A stretch of 64,000 bases of DNA from Armatimonadetes bacterium Uphvl-Ar2 (GCA_002162095.1 CP021424.1:1922001-1986000), one strand, 5' to 3'; shown: positions 38,809 through 48,176, numbered from the stretch's first letter. The notes: generated from the letters alone by a model not told the origin. Program-made: numbers and translations.

Positions 38809-40365
38809 TCAGGCGTAGATGTGCAGCAGGTCGCTGGCCGAAGCAAGCGGCAAGGCTTCCAGTCGCTTCAGGCGGCGTTCGGCGTCCACGGCTCCGGCCA
38901 GGTTGGCCATGCGCTCCCACTTAGTGGCCAGGATCGCGCTGAGGTTAGCGGTGGTGTTGCGGGCGTGACCGCTCGGGTACATCACCAGGCCGCTATCGGC
39001 CGTGTGGCCGGTGGAGGTGGAGATCACCAACGAGGTCGGGATGCCGTCGGGGTACTTGGCGTCGTACTCCGGACCTCCGTGCTCGAACTCGATGAGCGCC
39101 ATCAGGCGGCGGGTCTCCTGGTCGGCCAGGGCCGCGTCGTCGTAGTCCTCGGGCATCAGCATCAGGCGCTGCCAAAGGGCATCGTTGCCGGCGCTGGCGA
39201 TGAAGTTGGCATCGGCCGCGTGGACGGCAATCGCCTTCTTCAGCAACCGCGAGACGATGAAGACCATCGAGTGGTCGGCGCTTTGGCGGGTCTTGGGGTC
39301 GCGCTTGGCGGGGTCCCCAATGATGCCGAAGGCCGGCTCGTAGGCGCGGATGAGGATACGGGTCAGGTTTTGGCCCTGGTTGTCCAGCAGGTCCGGCGAC
39401 TGACGAATGAGGTCAATCACGCCCTGCAGGGCTCCGGCGCTCTGGTGTTCGTAGAGGCCGAGCTTGAAGTGCATACCCATCACGGCGAAGTCGTTGCCGC
39501 TGTGCGAGAGCACCAGATCGAACGGGCTGTCGCCGTCGGTTTGGATGAACTGGCGGAACATGCTTTCTGGGTTGCGGAAAATGTCTTGCGGGCCAAGGAA
39601 ACCGCGCATGGCACGCTTCATCGAGAGCACGGCGACTTCGGAGCTGATGGCGGCGCTCGCGCCCTTGCTGTCGCTCAGCTGCTTGCCCGCGCGGATGGCG
39701 CGCCAGGGGATGTAGTGGGCGACGACCATGCCGATGGCACTCTCAATCTGCTCCGCCGTGGCTCCGTGGAGAGCCCCGTAAACCGCCGCCGAAGCAATTG
39801 CCCCGTGCACCACGTGGTCAATCTTGTAAGTTTTTAGTGAGAAAACTTCCGCCAATCGCCCACGGATTTCATCAAGCGCCACCATGGCGCGGAGGGCGGT
39901 CTGGCCGTCCAGGCCGTTCTCTTGGCAGGCGGCAATGACGACCGGATAGAAGTCGTTGTGGCCGAACTCACCGGCGGTGTGCCCCAGGTTGGGGTTGAAG
40001 CCAAAGTTCGTTCCGTTGCTGTCCCATTCGCGCACTGCGCTGCTGTTGGCCACCACGGCCTTCTCAGACTTCACCCGGTTGGTGGAGAAGAACACGGTGG
40101 CGCCACCGGTATCGGTGTATTCCAGAGCTTCGGCGCGCAGAATGGTCGGGGCGTTGGTGCCCAGGGCCAGCGCACTCGCGCCGCACAGCACCGCATCGGT
40201 GTGGAACATGTGCGTGCGCATTAGCACTTCGGGGGCCAGGCCCTGCCCGAGTCGGCCGGAAACCATGTCAATGGCGTATTGCCCAATGCCCCGGGCTTGA
40301 TTGGTGTTCCGCAACAGGGTCACGGCGACGTCGGCGGATGGAAAAGCGGTCACGGGCAAAATCAT
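38809..40365 (-). CDS. MmgE/PrpD family protein
   Basis: A 518-residue protein of the 2-methylcitrate dehydratase family, from the ATG at 40365. Recognisable parts are TGEFGHNDFYPVVIAA-like N-terminal sequence, the GAIASAAVYGALHGAT helix and AIRAGKQLSDSKGASAAISS, the family's conserved region. PrpD dehydrates 2-methylcitrate in propionate breakdown, but relatives have other substrates. No prpB or prpC gene is adjacent. A hairpin overlaps the ribosome-binding region. Confidence 0.85.
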   Translation of the reverse strand: MILPVTAFPSADVAVTLLRNTNQARGIGQYAIDMVSGRLGQGLAPEVLMRTHMFHTDAVLCGASALALGTNAPTILRAEALEYTDTGGATVFFSTNRVKSEKAVVANSSAVREWDSNGTNFGFNPNLGHTAGEFGHNDFYPVVIAACQENGLDGQTALRAMVALDEIRGRLAEVFSLKTYKIDHVVHGAIASAAVYGALHGATAEQIESAIGMVVAHYIPWRAIRAGKQLSDSKGASAAISSEVAVLSMKRAMRGFLGPQDIFRNPESMFRQFIQTDGDSPFDLVLSHSGNDFAVMGMHFKLGLYEHQSAGALQGVIDLIRQSPDLLDNQGQNLTRILIRAYEPAFGIIGDPAKRDPKTRQSADHSMVFIVSRLLKKAIAVHAADANFIASAGNDALWQRLMLMPEDYDDAALADQETRRLMALIEFEHGGPEYDAKYPDGIPTSLVISTSTGHTADSGLVMYPSGHARNTTANLSAILATKWERMANLAGAVDAERRLKRLEALPLASASDLLHIYA

Positions 40366-40368
40366 ACC

Positions 40369-40391
40369 GGGACCCCCTAAAAGGAGGCCCC
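40369..40391 (-). promoter_or_regulatory. Hairpin covering the ribosome-binding site of mmgE/prpD
   Basis: On the minus strand, GGGGCCTCC and GGGGGTCCC pair (9 bp, two G-U) around a TTTTA loop. The 3' arm contains the only Shine-Dalgarno-like bases (AGGGGG) before the ATG at 40365, so the fold could limit translation. It could also act as a terminator for the gene ending at 41059-40415. Confidence 0.4.
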
Positions 40392-40414
40392 GGCGCGTTA
40401 GGGACTGGGTGCCT

Positions 40415-41059
40415 TTAGAACCGGACGCCGAACAGGATGCCCGGCAGTTGGAGGTCGTAAAGATAGAGGCCGCCGAAGACATCGCCCCGGTCGTGGGTGA
40501 CGAACAGGTGCTCGCGGAGGCCGTCCTCTTGGATGCCAATCGAGTACTGCGGCGCGAACGAATAGCGAGCCCCGCCGATGAGGCGCGCCCGGCTATCCGT
40601 GCGGCGGAAGCCGATGCCCACATAGGCACTGAGCTTGTCCCAGCGCTTTTCGAAGGTCATGGCGTAGCCCGGGTTACCGGTGGTGGTCTCCTGGGTGCCC
40701 AGCATGATGTTCACGCTGGGGGTCTTCTCTCGCTCCGGCACGAGGTTGGCCGAAAGCAGGAACCGGATGGCGTTTTGCTTGCTGAGGTGGGCGACCCCGA
40801 ACTGCAAGCGCGGATCGGCGCGGTACCAAAGGAAGGTTTCCGCTTCGGTGACAGAGCGAGGCACGTAGAGCGTGCTGAGATTCCAGTTGCGCTCGGTCAG
40901 CGAGCTCGCGCCAAAACCACCGGCCACACAGAGCGGGCATCGGGCTTCGGATTCGACGTGGTCACCTTCGGCGTCTTGGCCAAAAGCAAGCGATGAGGTG
41001 GCCAGAAGGCTGGCCATAAGTAACGTTTTGTTGAACATTTCTGATAGATATCGGTTCAT
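40415..41059 (-). CDS. Exported protein, possible outer-membrane beta barrel
   Basis: A 214-residue protein with a signal peptide (about residues 8-28, LAFGQ cleavage), a CPLC pair at about 41-44, then alternating strands rich in aromatic residues ending in an aromatic C-terminus (GILFGVRF). A terminal Phe and strand pattern are typical of outer-membrane barrels. No family was recognised. Starts at 41059 (GGAG upstream) and 41038 are possible. It lies 11 bases after the Cys-rich secreted protein gene. Confidence 0.68.
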   Translation of the reverse strand: MNRYLSEMFNKTLLMASLLATSSLAFGQDAEGDHVESEARCPLCVAGGFGASSLTERNWNLSTLYVPRSVTEAETFLWYRADPRLQFGVAHLSKQNAIRFLLSANLVPEREKTPSVNIMLGTQETTTGNPGYAMTFEKRWDKLSAYVGIGFRRTDSRARLIGGARYSFAPQYSIGIQEDGLREHLFVTHDRGDVFGGLYLYDLQLPGILFGVRF

Positions 41060-41070
41060 GGCTCCGGCCG

Positions 41071-41439
41071 CTATGCGGGCCGAAGCAACATCGAATCTCG
41101 ATCAGAACGGGGGGCGCGTCCGGGCGGGGCTCGGGGTCCGGTGGTGCTGACCCAGGGGGCGGGTTCCGCCTCGATGGGTTCAGCCACCACCACCGGGTTC
41201 GCCAAAGCGAGAACCGGAAACTCAATCGTCGCCACGACCGGCGCGAAGAAGGCTTGCGTTTCGGAAGGTGCGGGCGCCGGCTCCGGGGCTTGAACGCACC
41301 CGCAGTGGGTCTGGCACGCGCACGGCTGGGCGGCGTGCTGGCAGCATCCGAAGTCATGCGAGGTGGGCGCGCTGAGCGCGGACCAGGGAAGTGCAAAGAC
41401 TCCTAGCCAACACGCCAACAGAACGCGAAGAACCCGCAT
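41071..41439 (-). CDS. Small secreted Cys/His-rich protein
   Basis: A 122-residue protein with a signal peptide (residues 1-23) followed by HDFGCCQHAAQPCACQTHCG, then a Pro/Ala-rich segment and a basic tail. The cluster of six to seven Cys and two to three His suggests metal binding, possibly copper or zinc, at the cell surface. It is cotranscribed with the exported protein at 40415 and follows the aquaporin gene by 18 bases. No family was recognised. Confidence 0.65.
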   Translation of the reverse strand: MRVLRVLLACWLGVFALPWSALSAPTSHDFGCCQHAAQPCACQTHCGCVQAPEPAPAPSETQAFFAPVVATIEFPVLALANPVVVAEPIEAEPAPWVSTTGPRAPPGRAPRSDRDSMLLRPA

Positions 41440-41457
41440 GCTTGTTTCCTAATCTAC

Positions 41458-42132
41458 CTAACCCGGATCGTTGGTGTTCAGTTCCGGGTGGGGATCGGAG
41501 ACCCGGTACACCAAGGCGGCCAGGAGCCCACCGAGTAACGGACCACCCGCAGTAATGCCCAGGATGTCGAGGGGGCCCCGGTTCACGGCGGCATTCACCA
41601 ACGCGGTACCCGTGGCCACGGCCGGATTGAAAGAGGCCCCGGAGATTGGCCCGACGGCCAGGATCCCTGCCATCACCATCCCGCCAATGGCAAAGCCGTA
41701 GTAGCTGTTCGGTTGCTGGCGCGGGCTCACGGCGACGTGAAAGATAAGGAAAACCAGCGCAAAAGTGAACAAAAACTCACAGGCAAAGGCCGCGCTCGGG
41801 TTCACACTGGGGTTGGGGGTGGGCGTAAACGACTTCCCGATGGCCCAGGCCACCACCCCTGCGGCGGCGGCCGAGGCGGCCACCTGGGTGACGATGAACG
41901 CCACGGCGCGGCGGGGGCTCATCAGCCCAGAAACCGTCAAAGCCAAAGTGACGGCCGGATTGTATTGAGCTCCCGAAATCGCCCGGCCCATGTAGACCAG
42001 GGCCGTCAGGCCAAATCCGATGCTGAGCAAGCCAACCGTGGCATCCCCGGCCGTGACCGCAAACCCAATGATGAGCACCAAGAAAAAGGTGCCGATGAAC
42101 TCCATCAGGAGCATGGGTAAGGCGCGAGGCAT
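41458..42132 (-). CDS. Aquaporin / MIP family channel
   Basis: Water or glycerol channel of 224 residues with six helices and two NPA half-helices: AQYNPAVT and ASFNPAVA. The family's EFIGTFFLV start is present. The ATG at 42132 is chosen because the upstream extension is antisense to birA and not conserved; an ATG at 42114 is also possible. Selectivity cannot be judged here. Confidence 0.92.
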   Translation of the reverse strand: MPRALPMLLMEFIGTFFLVLIIGFAVTAGDATVGLLSIGFGLTALVYMGRAISGAQYNPAVTLALTVSGLMSPRRAVAFIVTQVAASAAAAGVVAWAIGKSFTPTPNPSVNPSAAFACEFLFTFALVFLIFHVAVSPRQQPNSYYGFAIGGMVMAGILAVGPISGASFNPAVATGTALVNAAVNRGPLDILGITAGGPLLGGLLAALVYRVSDPHPELNTNDPG

Positions 42133-42157
42133 CCGCGCGTGTTTACCCAGATTCCTG

Positions 42158-42874
42158 TTAACGCGTCGCGGGGCCGAAAATGGCTTCGGCGGCCAAGACC
42201 TGGATGGTCTCCCCATCGAGCGAGGCAATGAGTTCGCCCATCGGGCCAACCCCGATGGCCGTGGTGACCTCACCGGTCGGGATTTGGTACCGCTTGCCCG
42301 GGGTGTGGTCAAACATCATCCACACCGGCTTGAGGTCGTCCCAGTTGCGAGGCATTCGAAACTGCGCCATGCGCCGCATGAGTTCCTCGGCGATCTCGTG
42401 CGCGTCGTAGCTCTGGCCGCGTTGTTGGTGCAGGCTGGTGGCCCGGTGGGCAATCACTTCCGGGAAACTGGATTGATTCAGGTTGATGCCGATGCCAATC
42501 ACTGGGATCCGGCGACCTTCCGCATCGGGATAAAGCTCGGTGAGAACGCCCCCCACCTTGCGCGGACCAATGACCAAATCGTTCGGCCATTGCAACTGGC
42601 AGTGCACGATTCCGGCGGCGGCGGCGGCCACGGCCATGCCGATGAGCCAGGGGGCTTTGTGGTCGGCCCACTCCGGAAACGTGACGCTCAACAGGAGAGA
42701 CTGCCCGGCCTCATCGTGCCAGGTGCGCTCAAACCGTCCCCGACCCGAAACTTGCGTCTCGGCGCGCAGGGCGCGGGGCATCAAGCCCATCGCCAGGCGA
42801 CGAGCGATCTCCAGCTGAGTTGAGTCGACGGCAGGCAGGACCTCAATTTCCGTTGGCAGGGCCGTGGTCATCAT
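42158..42874 (-). CDS. birA: Biotin-protein ligase BirA, lacking the HTH domain
   Basis: Attaches biotin to acetyl-CoA carboxylase carrier protein. The 238 residues have VSGRGRFERTWHDEAGQSLL (biotin/ATP binding), QWPNDLVIGPRKVGGVLTEL with the conserved lysine, and a short C-terminal domain. There is no DNA-binding domain, so it is a group I ligase without repressor activity. The ATG at 42874 overlaps the nadC stop (ATGA). Confidence 0.94.
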   Translation of the reverse strand: MMTTALPTEIEVLPAVDSTQLEIARRLAMGLMPRALRAETQVSGRGRFERTWHDEAGQSLLLSVTFPEWADHKAPWLIGMAVAAAAAGIVHCQLQWPNDLVIGPRKVGGVLTELYPDAEGRRIPVIGIGINLNQSSFPEVIAHRATSLHQQRGQSYDAHEIAEELMRRMAQFRMPRNWDDLKPVWMMFDHTPGKRYQIPTGEVTTAIGVGPMGELIASLDGETIQVLAAEAIFGPATR

Positions 42875-43708
42875 TGTTCCAATTCGAGGTGATACGGGAG
42901 GGCCATGGCCGAGTGGGTCAGCGCCCCCACGGAGATCACGTGAACTCCGCACATAGCGACTGCACGCACTGTGCCAAGGTTGATTCCCCCGCTGGCCTCC
43001 AGGACGACGTGCTCACCCCATTGGTTCACGGCTTGGGCCATCGTGTCCGAGCTCATGTTGTCCAGCAAGACAATGTCGGCTCCCGCCCGCACGGCTTCTT
43101 CCACTTGCTCCAGCCGGTCGGCTTCCACTTCAATGCGCACCATGTGACCGACCCGCTCTCGCACTCTCGCCACTGCCGCTGCAATGGAACCGCACGCGGC
43201 AATGTGGTTGTCTTTGATCATCACGCCGTCGTGCAGGCCCTGCCGGTGGTTGGCGGCGCCGCCGCACCGGGTGGCGTACTTTTGCAGGTTGCGCATGCCG
43301 GGCAGAGTCTTTCGCGTATCGGTAATGCGGGCGCGCGTGCCCGCCACCGCTTCCACATATTGGCGGGTGAGGCTGGCCACTCCGCTAAGGTGCATGAGAA
43401 CATTTAGCCCTGTTCGTTCACGGCTCAGCAACCAACCGCAGGGGCTTCACCGCGCATGATAACGGTCTTGTCCGCCACCGGGTCGCCGTCGGTTACCAGG
43501 ACTTCGCTAGGCTGCAAAACGTAGGCCGCCGCCCCCACGCCACAGGCAATGCCCGTGGCTTGCGCTTCAATCATCCAGCGGATGGGAGCCTCGGGGTTGA
43601 GGGCGTGGATCGAAAGATCACCCCGCCGATATCTTGGGCCAGTTCGGCATCCAGCAAATCTTGCCACCCGCTGGGCGCGGGCGGTTGCCAACCTTGCTTG
43701 GCGATCAA
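42871..43708 (-). pseudogene. nadC: Nicotinate-nucleotide pyrophosphorylase NadC, split by two frameshifts
   Basis: Makes nicotinate mononucleotide from quinolinate in NAD synthesis. The protein is read in three frames. The first, from a TTG at 43708 (overlapping the previous stop), gives AKQGWQPPAPSGW and AELAQDIGG. The second gives GDLSIHALNPEAPIRWMIEA. The third gives LLSRERTGLNVLMHLSG to the end. Adding one base to the C/G runs at 43621-43624 and 43441-43444 restores a single 279-residue frame, the normal length. Sequence error is more likely than decay, because all family motifs are intact. Confidence 0.85.
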
Positions 43709-44190
43709 ACCGCTTCAATCTCCACACCGCACCGGACGGCGAGTTCTTCAATCAAGAGCGAATAGGGGACTTCGGTGCCGTTCCGAATCCAACCAACGGG
43801 GACACGAATACGTCCAGAAACAAGGTGCGCCACGGGCTTAATCTCTAGGCTACCGCCTTCGTGGTCAATCCGGTAACGGTCCGAACCCAGATCGCGAATG
43901 GCTTTGACTTTGACGTAAGGGATGCGCTTGGTTTTGGTGAGGCCGTTGTATTCCAGGGCGTCGTTGAGGAGGATATAGGCGGTCTCCTCCACGTGCTTGC
44001 GCTGCACTTGGTCCAGCGCGCCCTTCCCGGCGGTGAGGGCGGATTCCACCACCGTGCGCACGCGGTTGGACCACTCTTCCTTCGTCACGGTGGCGGGGAT
44101 GGGCAGGCGCACAGGGGTCGGCGCGCCGGCGGTTTGGCCAACTTCTAGCCACCGCACGATGTCAGCCGGACGATATGTGGCATCACCCAT
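43705..44190 (-). CDS. Protein of unknown function
   Basis: A 161-residue soluble protein with charged helical segments (VTKEEWSNRVRTVVESALTA) and a C-terminal beta-rich half. No family was recognised. The ATG at 44190 is preferred over 44199 because CATAAT lies 7 bases before it, matching the leaderless pattern seen at other genes here. The stop overlaps the start of nadC (TTGA). Confidence 0.65.
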   Translation of the reverse strand: MGDATYRPADIVRWLEVGQTAGAPTPVRLPIPATVTKEEWSNRVRTVVESALTAGKGALDQVQRKHVEETAYILLNDALEYNGLTKTKRIPYVKVKAIRDLGSDRYRIDHEGGSLEIKPVAHLVSGRIRVPVGWIRNGTEVPYSLLIEELAVRCGVEIEAV

Positions 44191-44241
44191 GACGTTCATT
44201 ATGGGTTTTCAGACGTTTCGTTGCGGATGGGCGTGCGTGGC

Positions 44242-45285
44242 CTAGGTCCTGCCCTCGGTTTCCGCGGCCGCCCACTGGTGGCGCAAGTACTCGGCGCGGT
44301 GACGATCGGCCACGCGGGCGTCGGTGGTCCCCGCCACGTCCAAATGCGTCATCCACTGGTCCACCACGCGGTAGTGGGCGGGGAAGCCCGCAATGCCCGC
44401 CGCGCCGGCCCAACGAATCCAAGAGAGGGCGGTCAGGCTTTGCGCCAGGCTGATTTCCGGGGCGGTGAGCAGTCCATCACGCTGTTCTTTGGCAAGCTGT
44501 TCAATCTTAAACCTGGGCATATCGCGTCGGGCTTCCCGTTCGGCTTGGAGCAAGAACTTGGCCGCGCCGTTGAAATCGTAGGCCGGGCCCTCGATGGCAC
44601 TCACCTGTAGGAAGGCCCCCACCCGGCGGCTCAGTTCACCAAAGAGCCCGCGCACCACCATGTCGGTGTTCTCCAGGGCGTCAATGATGCCCGGGAGGCG
44701 ACCGGTGTGCTCCAGCGCCGCTAGGTTGAAGAAAATGGACCAGCGCCGGGCCGGGCCGACGTTAGAGGGGCTGGCCGTCAGCCACCCAAACTCAGTGTGA
44801 TGGGCAAACTCCAGGTGATCTTCCAGGCGTTCCAGCACGTCATCGGCCAGTCGCTGAGCGGAACCCAGCGAGAAGCCCCCCGTCAGGGCCTGCAACCGGA
44901 TGTGGTCTTCTTCATTCACCATCAGGCTCAGGCGGCGGCGCGGATCCAGCCACAAAGACCGGGCGCCCTGACCCAATGTAAATTCAGGGGCGATCAGACG
45001 GCACCCGCGCAAGAAATCGCGCTCCGGGGCGTTCACTCGCTCGAGTTCGGTTAGGGGGAGTTCCGCTCGCTCTACCGCGCGGCGCACCTGGCGTTGCACA
45101 GCGCGCAAGCCATCAGGCGCAGAGTGGTGGGGGAAGCGAAAGCCCGTCAGGTTGCGGGCGTAGCGCACGCGCGAACTTAGGACGACATCGGACTCGGGAG
45201 CATCCTGCACCAGCCAGGCGGCAGGGGTCCACGTGCGGGAAACGGCCTCTCGCCAAGCTTCAGCATCCGTTCTCAGCGTGCCCAT
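44242..45285 (-). CDS. mcsB: McsB-like protein arginine kinase, altered active site
   Basis: Guanidino-kinase-fold protein of 347 residues. Nucleotide-site arginines in VLSSRVRYARNL, the NEEDHIRLQ motif (catalytic Glu 127) and VRGLFGE (Glu 217) are kept. The reactive cysteine of LTxCPSN is Ser 172 here (LTASPSNVG), and the following GTGLRAS-type loop is GPARRWS. McsB phosphorylates arginines to mark proteins for ClpCP; mcsA and clpC are not adjacent. It lies 29 bases after flhB. Activity is uncertain. Confidence 0.88.
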   Translation of the reverse strand: MGTLRTDAEAWREAVSRTWTPAAWLVQDAPESDVVLSSRVRYARNLTGFRFPHHSAPDGLRAVQRQVRRAVERAELPLTELERVNAPERDFLRGCRLIAPEFTLGQGARSLWLDPRRRLSLMVNEEDHIRLQALTGGFSLGSAQRLADDVLERLEDHLEFAHHTEFGWLTASPSNVGPARRWSIFFNLAALEHTGRLPGIIDALENTDMVVRGLFGELSRRVGAFLQVSAIEGPAYDFNGAAKFLLQAEREARRDMPRFKIEQLAKEQRDGLLTAPEISLAQSLTALSWIRWAGAAGIAGFPAHYRVVDQWMTHLDVAGTTDARVADRHRAEYLRHQWAAAETEGRT

Positions 45286-45314
45286 CGGTCCGTTGACCGA
45301 GAGAATACCGCCGA

Positions 45315-46379
45315 TTACCTGGCCCTGCGATTGAGCTGCTGGTAGACGTAAGCAAGGACTTCGGCGACGGCCCCGAAGAGCTCACGGGGACGTAATCGCC
45401 CACGTCGCACTGTTTGTGCAGGGCCCGGGCAAGGGGGCGGTTTTCCACGATCGGAATCTTGAGTTCGCCGGCGATTTCTCGGATTCTCAAGGCCACGAGA
45501 TCGGTGCCGAGCGCCACGACCATCGGGGCGTGCATCTTGCTGCGCTCGTACTTGATGGCCACGGCGTAGTGGGTCGGGTTCGTGACGATGACGTCTGCGT
45601 CCTTCACTCGCTCCTTCAGGCCACCGCGGGCCAGCTGCCGGGCCCGCTGCATCCGTGCCGACTTGATTTCCGGCGACCCTTCGCTCTCCTTCATCTCGCG
45701 GCGCACCTCGTCCTTGGTCATCTTCAGGTTCTTGTCCATCTCCTTGCGTTGCAAAAAGTAGTCAAGGCCCGCAATGGCCAGCCACACCAGGGCGATACGG
45801 GTGAGGATGGTGTGCGCCATGGTTCCCAGCACCACCATGCCCTGGGTGGTGCCCAGCCAGGAAAGCATGGCGAGTTGATCCCGCTGGTTCCAAATCTCCA
45901 TCCCGGCAATGCCGGTGAAGATGAAAAGCTTGAGGGTGGCTTTGAGGGCTTCGCCGAGTCCCCGAGTGGAGAACAACCGCTTGAGGCCATTGGCCGGGTT
46001 GATCTTGTCGAACTTGGGGTTATGGATTCGGTGCTGAACAGGAACCCCACCTGCGCAAAGTTTGATGCCAAACCCACCCCGGCAATGCCCAGCAGGAGAG
46101 GGAGGACGGCCATGACCAAGGGCGTGGCCATTTGCAGGCTATAGGTGTTGATGCCACCGGGGTCGTGACCTCGGGCATGCGCCCGGGAATGCTTTGGATG
46201 GCCGAGCCGGTGGCTTCAATAAAGCGCTGAATGACGGACGGACCCAGTTGCGCCACCAGGAGCAAGCTCAGCGCCCCCGGGATCTCCATCGAGCGCGCGA
46301 CTTGCCCTTTCTTGCGGGCGTCCTGTTTCCGTTTTGGAGTAGGGTCCTCTGTCTTTTCGCCGGTCGGCTTTTCGGACAT
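45315..46379 (-). pseudogene. flhB: Flagellar export gate protein FlhB, with three frameshifts
   Basis: Substrate-specificity switch of the flagellar type III export apparatus. Fragments in three frames cover the whole protein: the N-terminus EKTEDPTPKRKQDARKKGQV, the helices with MATPLVMAVLPLLLGIAG, and the C-terminus with the autocleavage site TNPTHY. Adding one base to the G runs at 46159-46162, 46016-46019 and 45386-45389 gives one 355-residue frame ending in ELFGAVAEVLAYVYQQLN, the expected C-terminus. AAGGAG precedes the ATG. Sequence error is the likely cause. Confidence 0.9.
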
Positions 46380-46388
46380 GGGGTCTCC

Positions 46389-47147
46389 TTATCCGGCCAG
46401 GGCGGCGCGAATTTGGGTCAGGGCTGCATCCACGCCGAAGTCCACGCCCATCGCCACGGCGGGGAGGGAGGCGGCCAGGATGAGCATGCCAAGACCGAGC
46501 TTGGCGGGCAGGGCGAGCAGGAAGGGCTGAGTCTGCGGCACGGCGCGGTTGATGAGTGAGGCGCTGATGTCAATAATCAGCGAGACCCCTGCCACCGGGG
46601 CCGCAATTTGTAGGGCCAACAAACTGGTGATGCCCACGAAGTTGATGACGGCATTGAGCAAGGCTTCCGAGCCTAGCGTGAGCTGGGTGGTGGCGTTGTA
46701 ACTCTCCACCACGGCCTGGATGAGCAGGTGGTGCGCATCCACGATGAAGAGCATCACGCCTGCCAACAGATACTTGAGGTTGGCGGTCGGGGTGACGGAT
46801 ACACCGATGAGCGGGTTGAAGACTTGTGCCGAAGCCAAACCGAGCTGGGTGTCAATGAAGCCCCCGGCGGTTTGGAAGGCCAGCACCAGCATGTGCATCA
46901 TCCCGCCGATCAAGAGACCGGTGAGGATGTCGCTGCCAAAGCGGAGCAGCAAGCCCAGCATGTCGTCGGGTACCTCGCCCATGTGCGGCACCACGGCCGG
47001 TGTGAGCGCGAAAGTAAGGGCAATGAGGATGAAGCCACGAATCTGAGCCGGGAGCATGGGGCCAAGCAACGGGGACGACAGAAACGTCGCCGAGAGGCGC
47101 ACAAACACGCTAAAGAACGTCACCAGCCAGATCGTATCGATGGTCAT
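46389..47147 (-). CDS. fliR: Flagellar export gate protein FliR
   Basis: Inner-membrane component of the export gate, 252 residues with about six helices, including FVRLSATFLSSPLLG, the family's conserved loop AGGFIDTQLGLASAQVFNP, and GVSLIIDISASLINRAVPQ. It overlaps fliQ by four bases and precedes flhB by 9 bases. This gene is intact in the sequence. Confidence 0.94.
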   Translation of the reverse strand: MTIDTIWLVTFFSVFVRLSATFLSSPLLGPMLPAQIRGFILIALTFALTPAVVPHMGEVPDDMLGLLLRFGSDILTGLLIGGMMHMLVLAFQTAGGFIDTQLGLASAQVFNPLIGVSVTPTANLKYLLAGVMLFIVDAHHLLIQAVVESYNATTQLTLGSEALLNAVINFVGITSLLALQIAAPVAGVSLIIDISASLINRAVPQTQPFLLALPAKLGLGMLILAASLPAVAMGVDFGVDAALTQIRAALAG

Positions 47148-47413
47148 CGGGCAACCTGCGAGGCGTATTCAAAACAAAGCGTTGTGAATCCCACGGTGGT
47201 TTGCAGCATCCATCCGCCCAGAGCGATGATGATGATGGCGGCCCCCGCCAGCTTCGGCAGGTAGGTCAGCGTCATTTCTTGGATCTGCGTGACGGCCTGG
47301 AACAGCGACACCGCCAAACCCACAAACAAGACCATAGCGAGGATGGGCATGGTGAGCATGAAGCCCACCATCATGGCCTGTCGCGTGAGGTCAAGGACAA
47401 CGGTTTCGGTCAT
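47144..47413 (-). CDS. fliQ: Flagellar export gate protein FliQ
   Basis: An 89-residue protein with two helices and the conserved VGLAVSLFQAVTQIQEMTLT and FLPKL-type loop (here YLPKLAG). It forms part of the gate with FliP and FliR. The start is two bases after the repaired fliP stop. Confidence 0.95.
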   Translation of the reverse strand: MTETVVLDLTRQAMMVGFMLTMPILAMVLFVGLAVSLFQAVTQIQEMTLTYLPKLAGAAIIIIALGGWMLQTTVGFTTLCFEYASQVAR

Positions 47414-47415
47414 GA

Positions 47416-48176
47416 CTAGAAGTACCCCGAGAGCAATGTGCGCATGAGAAGTTGCCAGCCGTCGCAGAGGATGAAGATCAGAAGCTTGGCGGGTAACGAG
47501 ACCACCACCGGGGCATCATCATCATCCCCATGCCCATCAGCACGCTGGCGATCATCAGGTCAATGAGCACGAACGGGATGAAGATGTAGAAGCCGATGAT
47601 GAAGGCGGTTTTGAGTTCGCTGATGACGAAAGCGGGGATGATGGTCCACAGCTCGATTTCGTCGGTCGTCTTGCTTTCTTCGCCGCGAATGGAGAGGAAC
47701 AACTCCAAGTCGCTGGTGTAGGTGTTCTTGAGCATGAAGGCGCGCAGCGGCTTTTCGGCGCGGTCCAGCGCTTCTTCCATCGAAATCGGGTTCTCCGCCC
47801 GCATGTAAGGGCGAATCGCTTCCTTGTCAATCTCCTGGTAGGTCGGTGCCATCACAAAGAAGGTGAGGAACAGACTCAGGCCAATGAGCACCTGGTTGGG
47901 CGGAATGCTGGGGGTGCCCAGGGCCGTCCGCAGGAACGACATGACGATGACAATGCGCGTAAAGGCGGTGGTGAGGATGAGCAGCGCCGGGGCGACGCTC
48001 AGCACCGTAAGCAACGCCATCAGTTGGAGACTGGTGGAGAGCTGACCCTTGTCCTGGGCGCCTCCGCCGAGGTTCACACTGAGGCTGGGCACGGCCGTGG
48101 TGCTTTGGGGGATGGCCACCGCCATTAATCCAAAGAAAGCCACAAGGACGATCCAGAGGCGAGCGCTGCGGTTCAT
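47416..48176 (-). pseudogene. fliP: Flagellar export gate protein FliP, with one frameshift
   Basis: Core of the export gate with a signal peptide. The frame has the family signature SFLRTALGTPSIPPNQVLIG and TAFIIGFYIFIPFVLIDLMI. It breaks after GMGMMMMP. Adding one base to the G run at 47510-47513 restores PPVVVSLPAKLLIFILCDGW and a 253-residue protein ending two bases before fliQ. Sequence error is likely. Confidence 0.9.

Noticed and set aside
40366-40629. N-terminal extension of the mmgE/prpD-like gene
   Set aside because: It is Ser/Ala/Arg-rich, mirrors the end of the exported-protein gene and is not family sequence.
45315-46379. Programmed ribosomal frameshifting in flhB, fliP, fliM or nadC
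   Set aside because: There are no slippery heptamers with following structures, and three shifts in one gene would be implausible. All eight sites are simple G/C run contractions.
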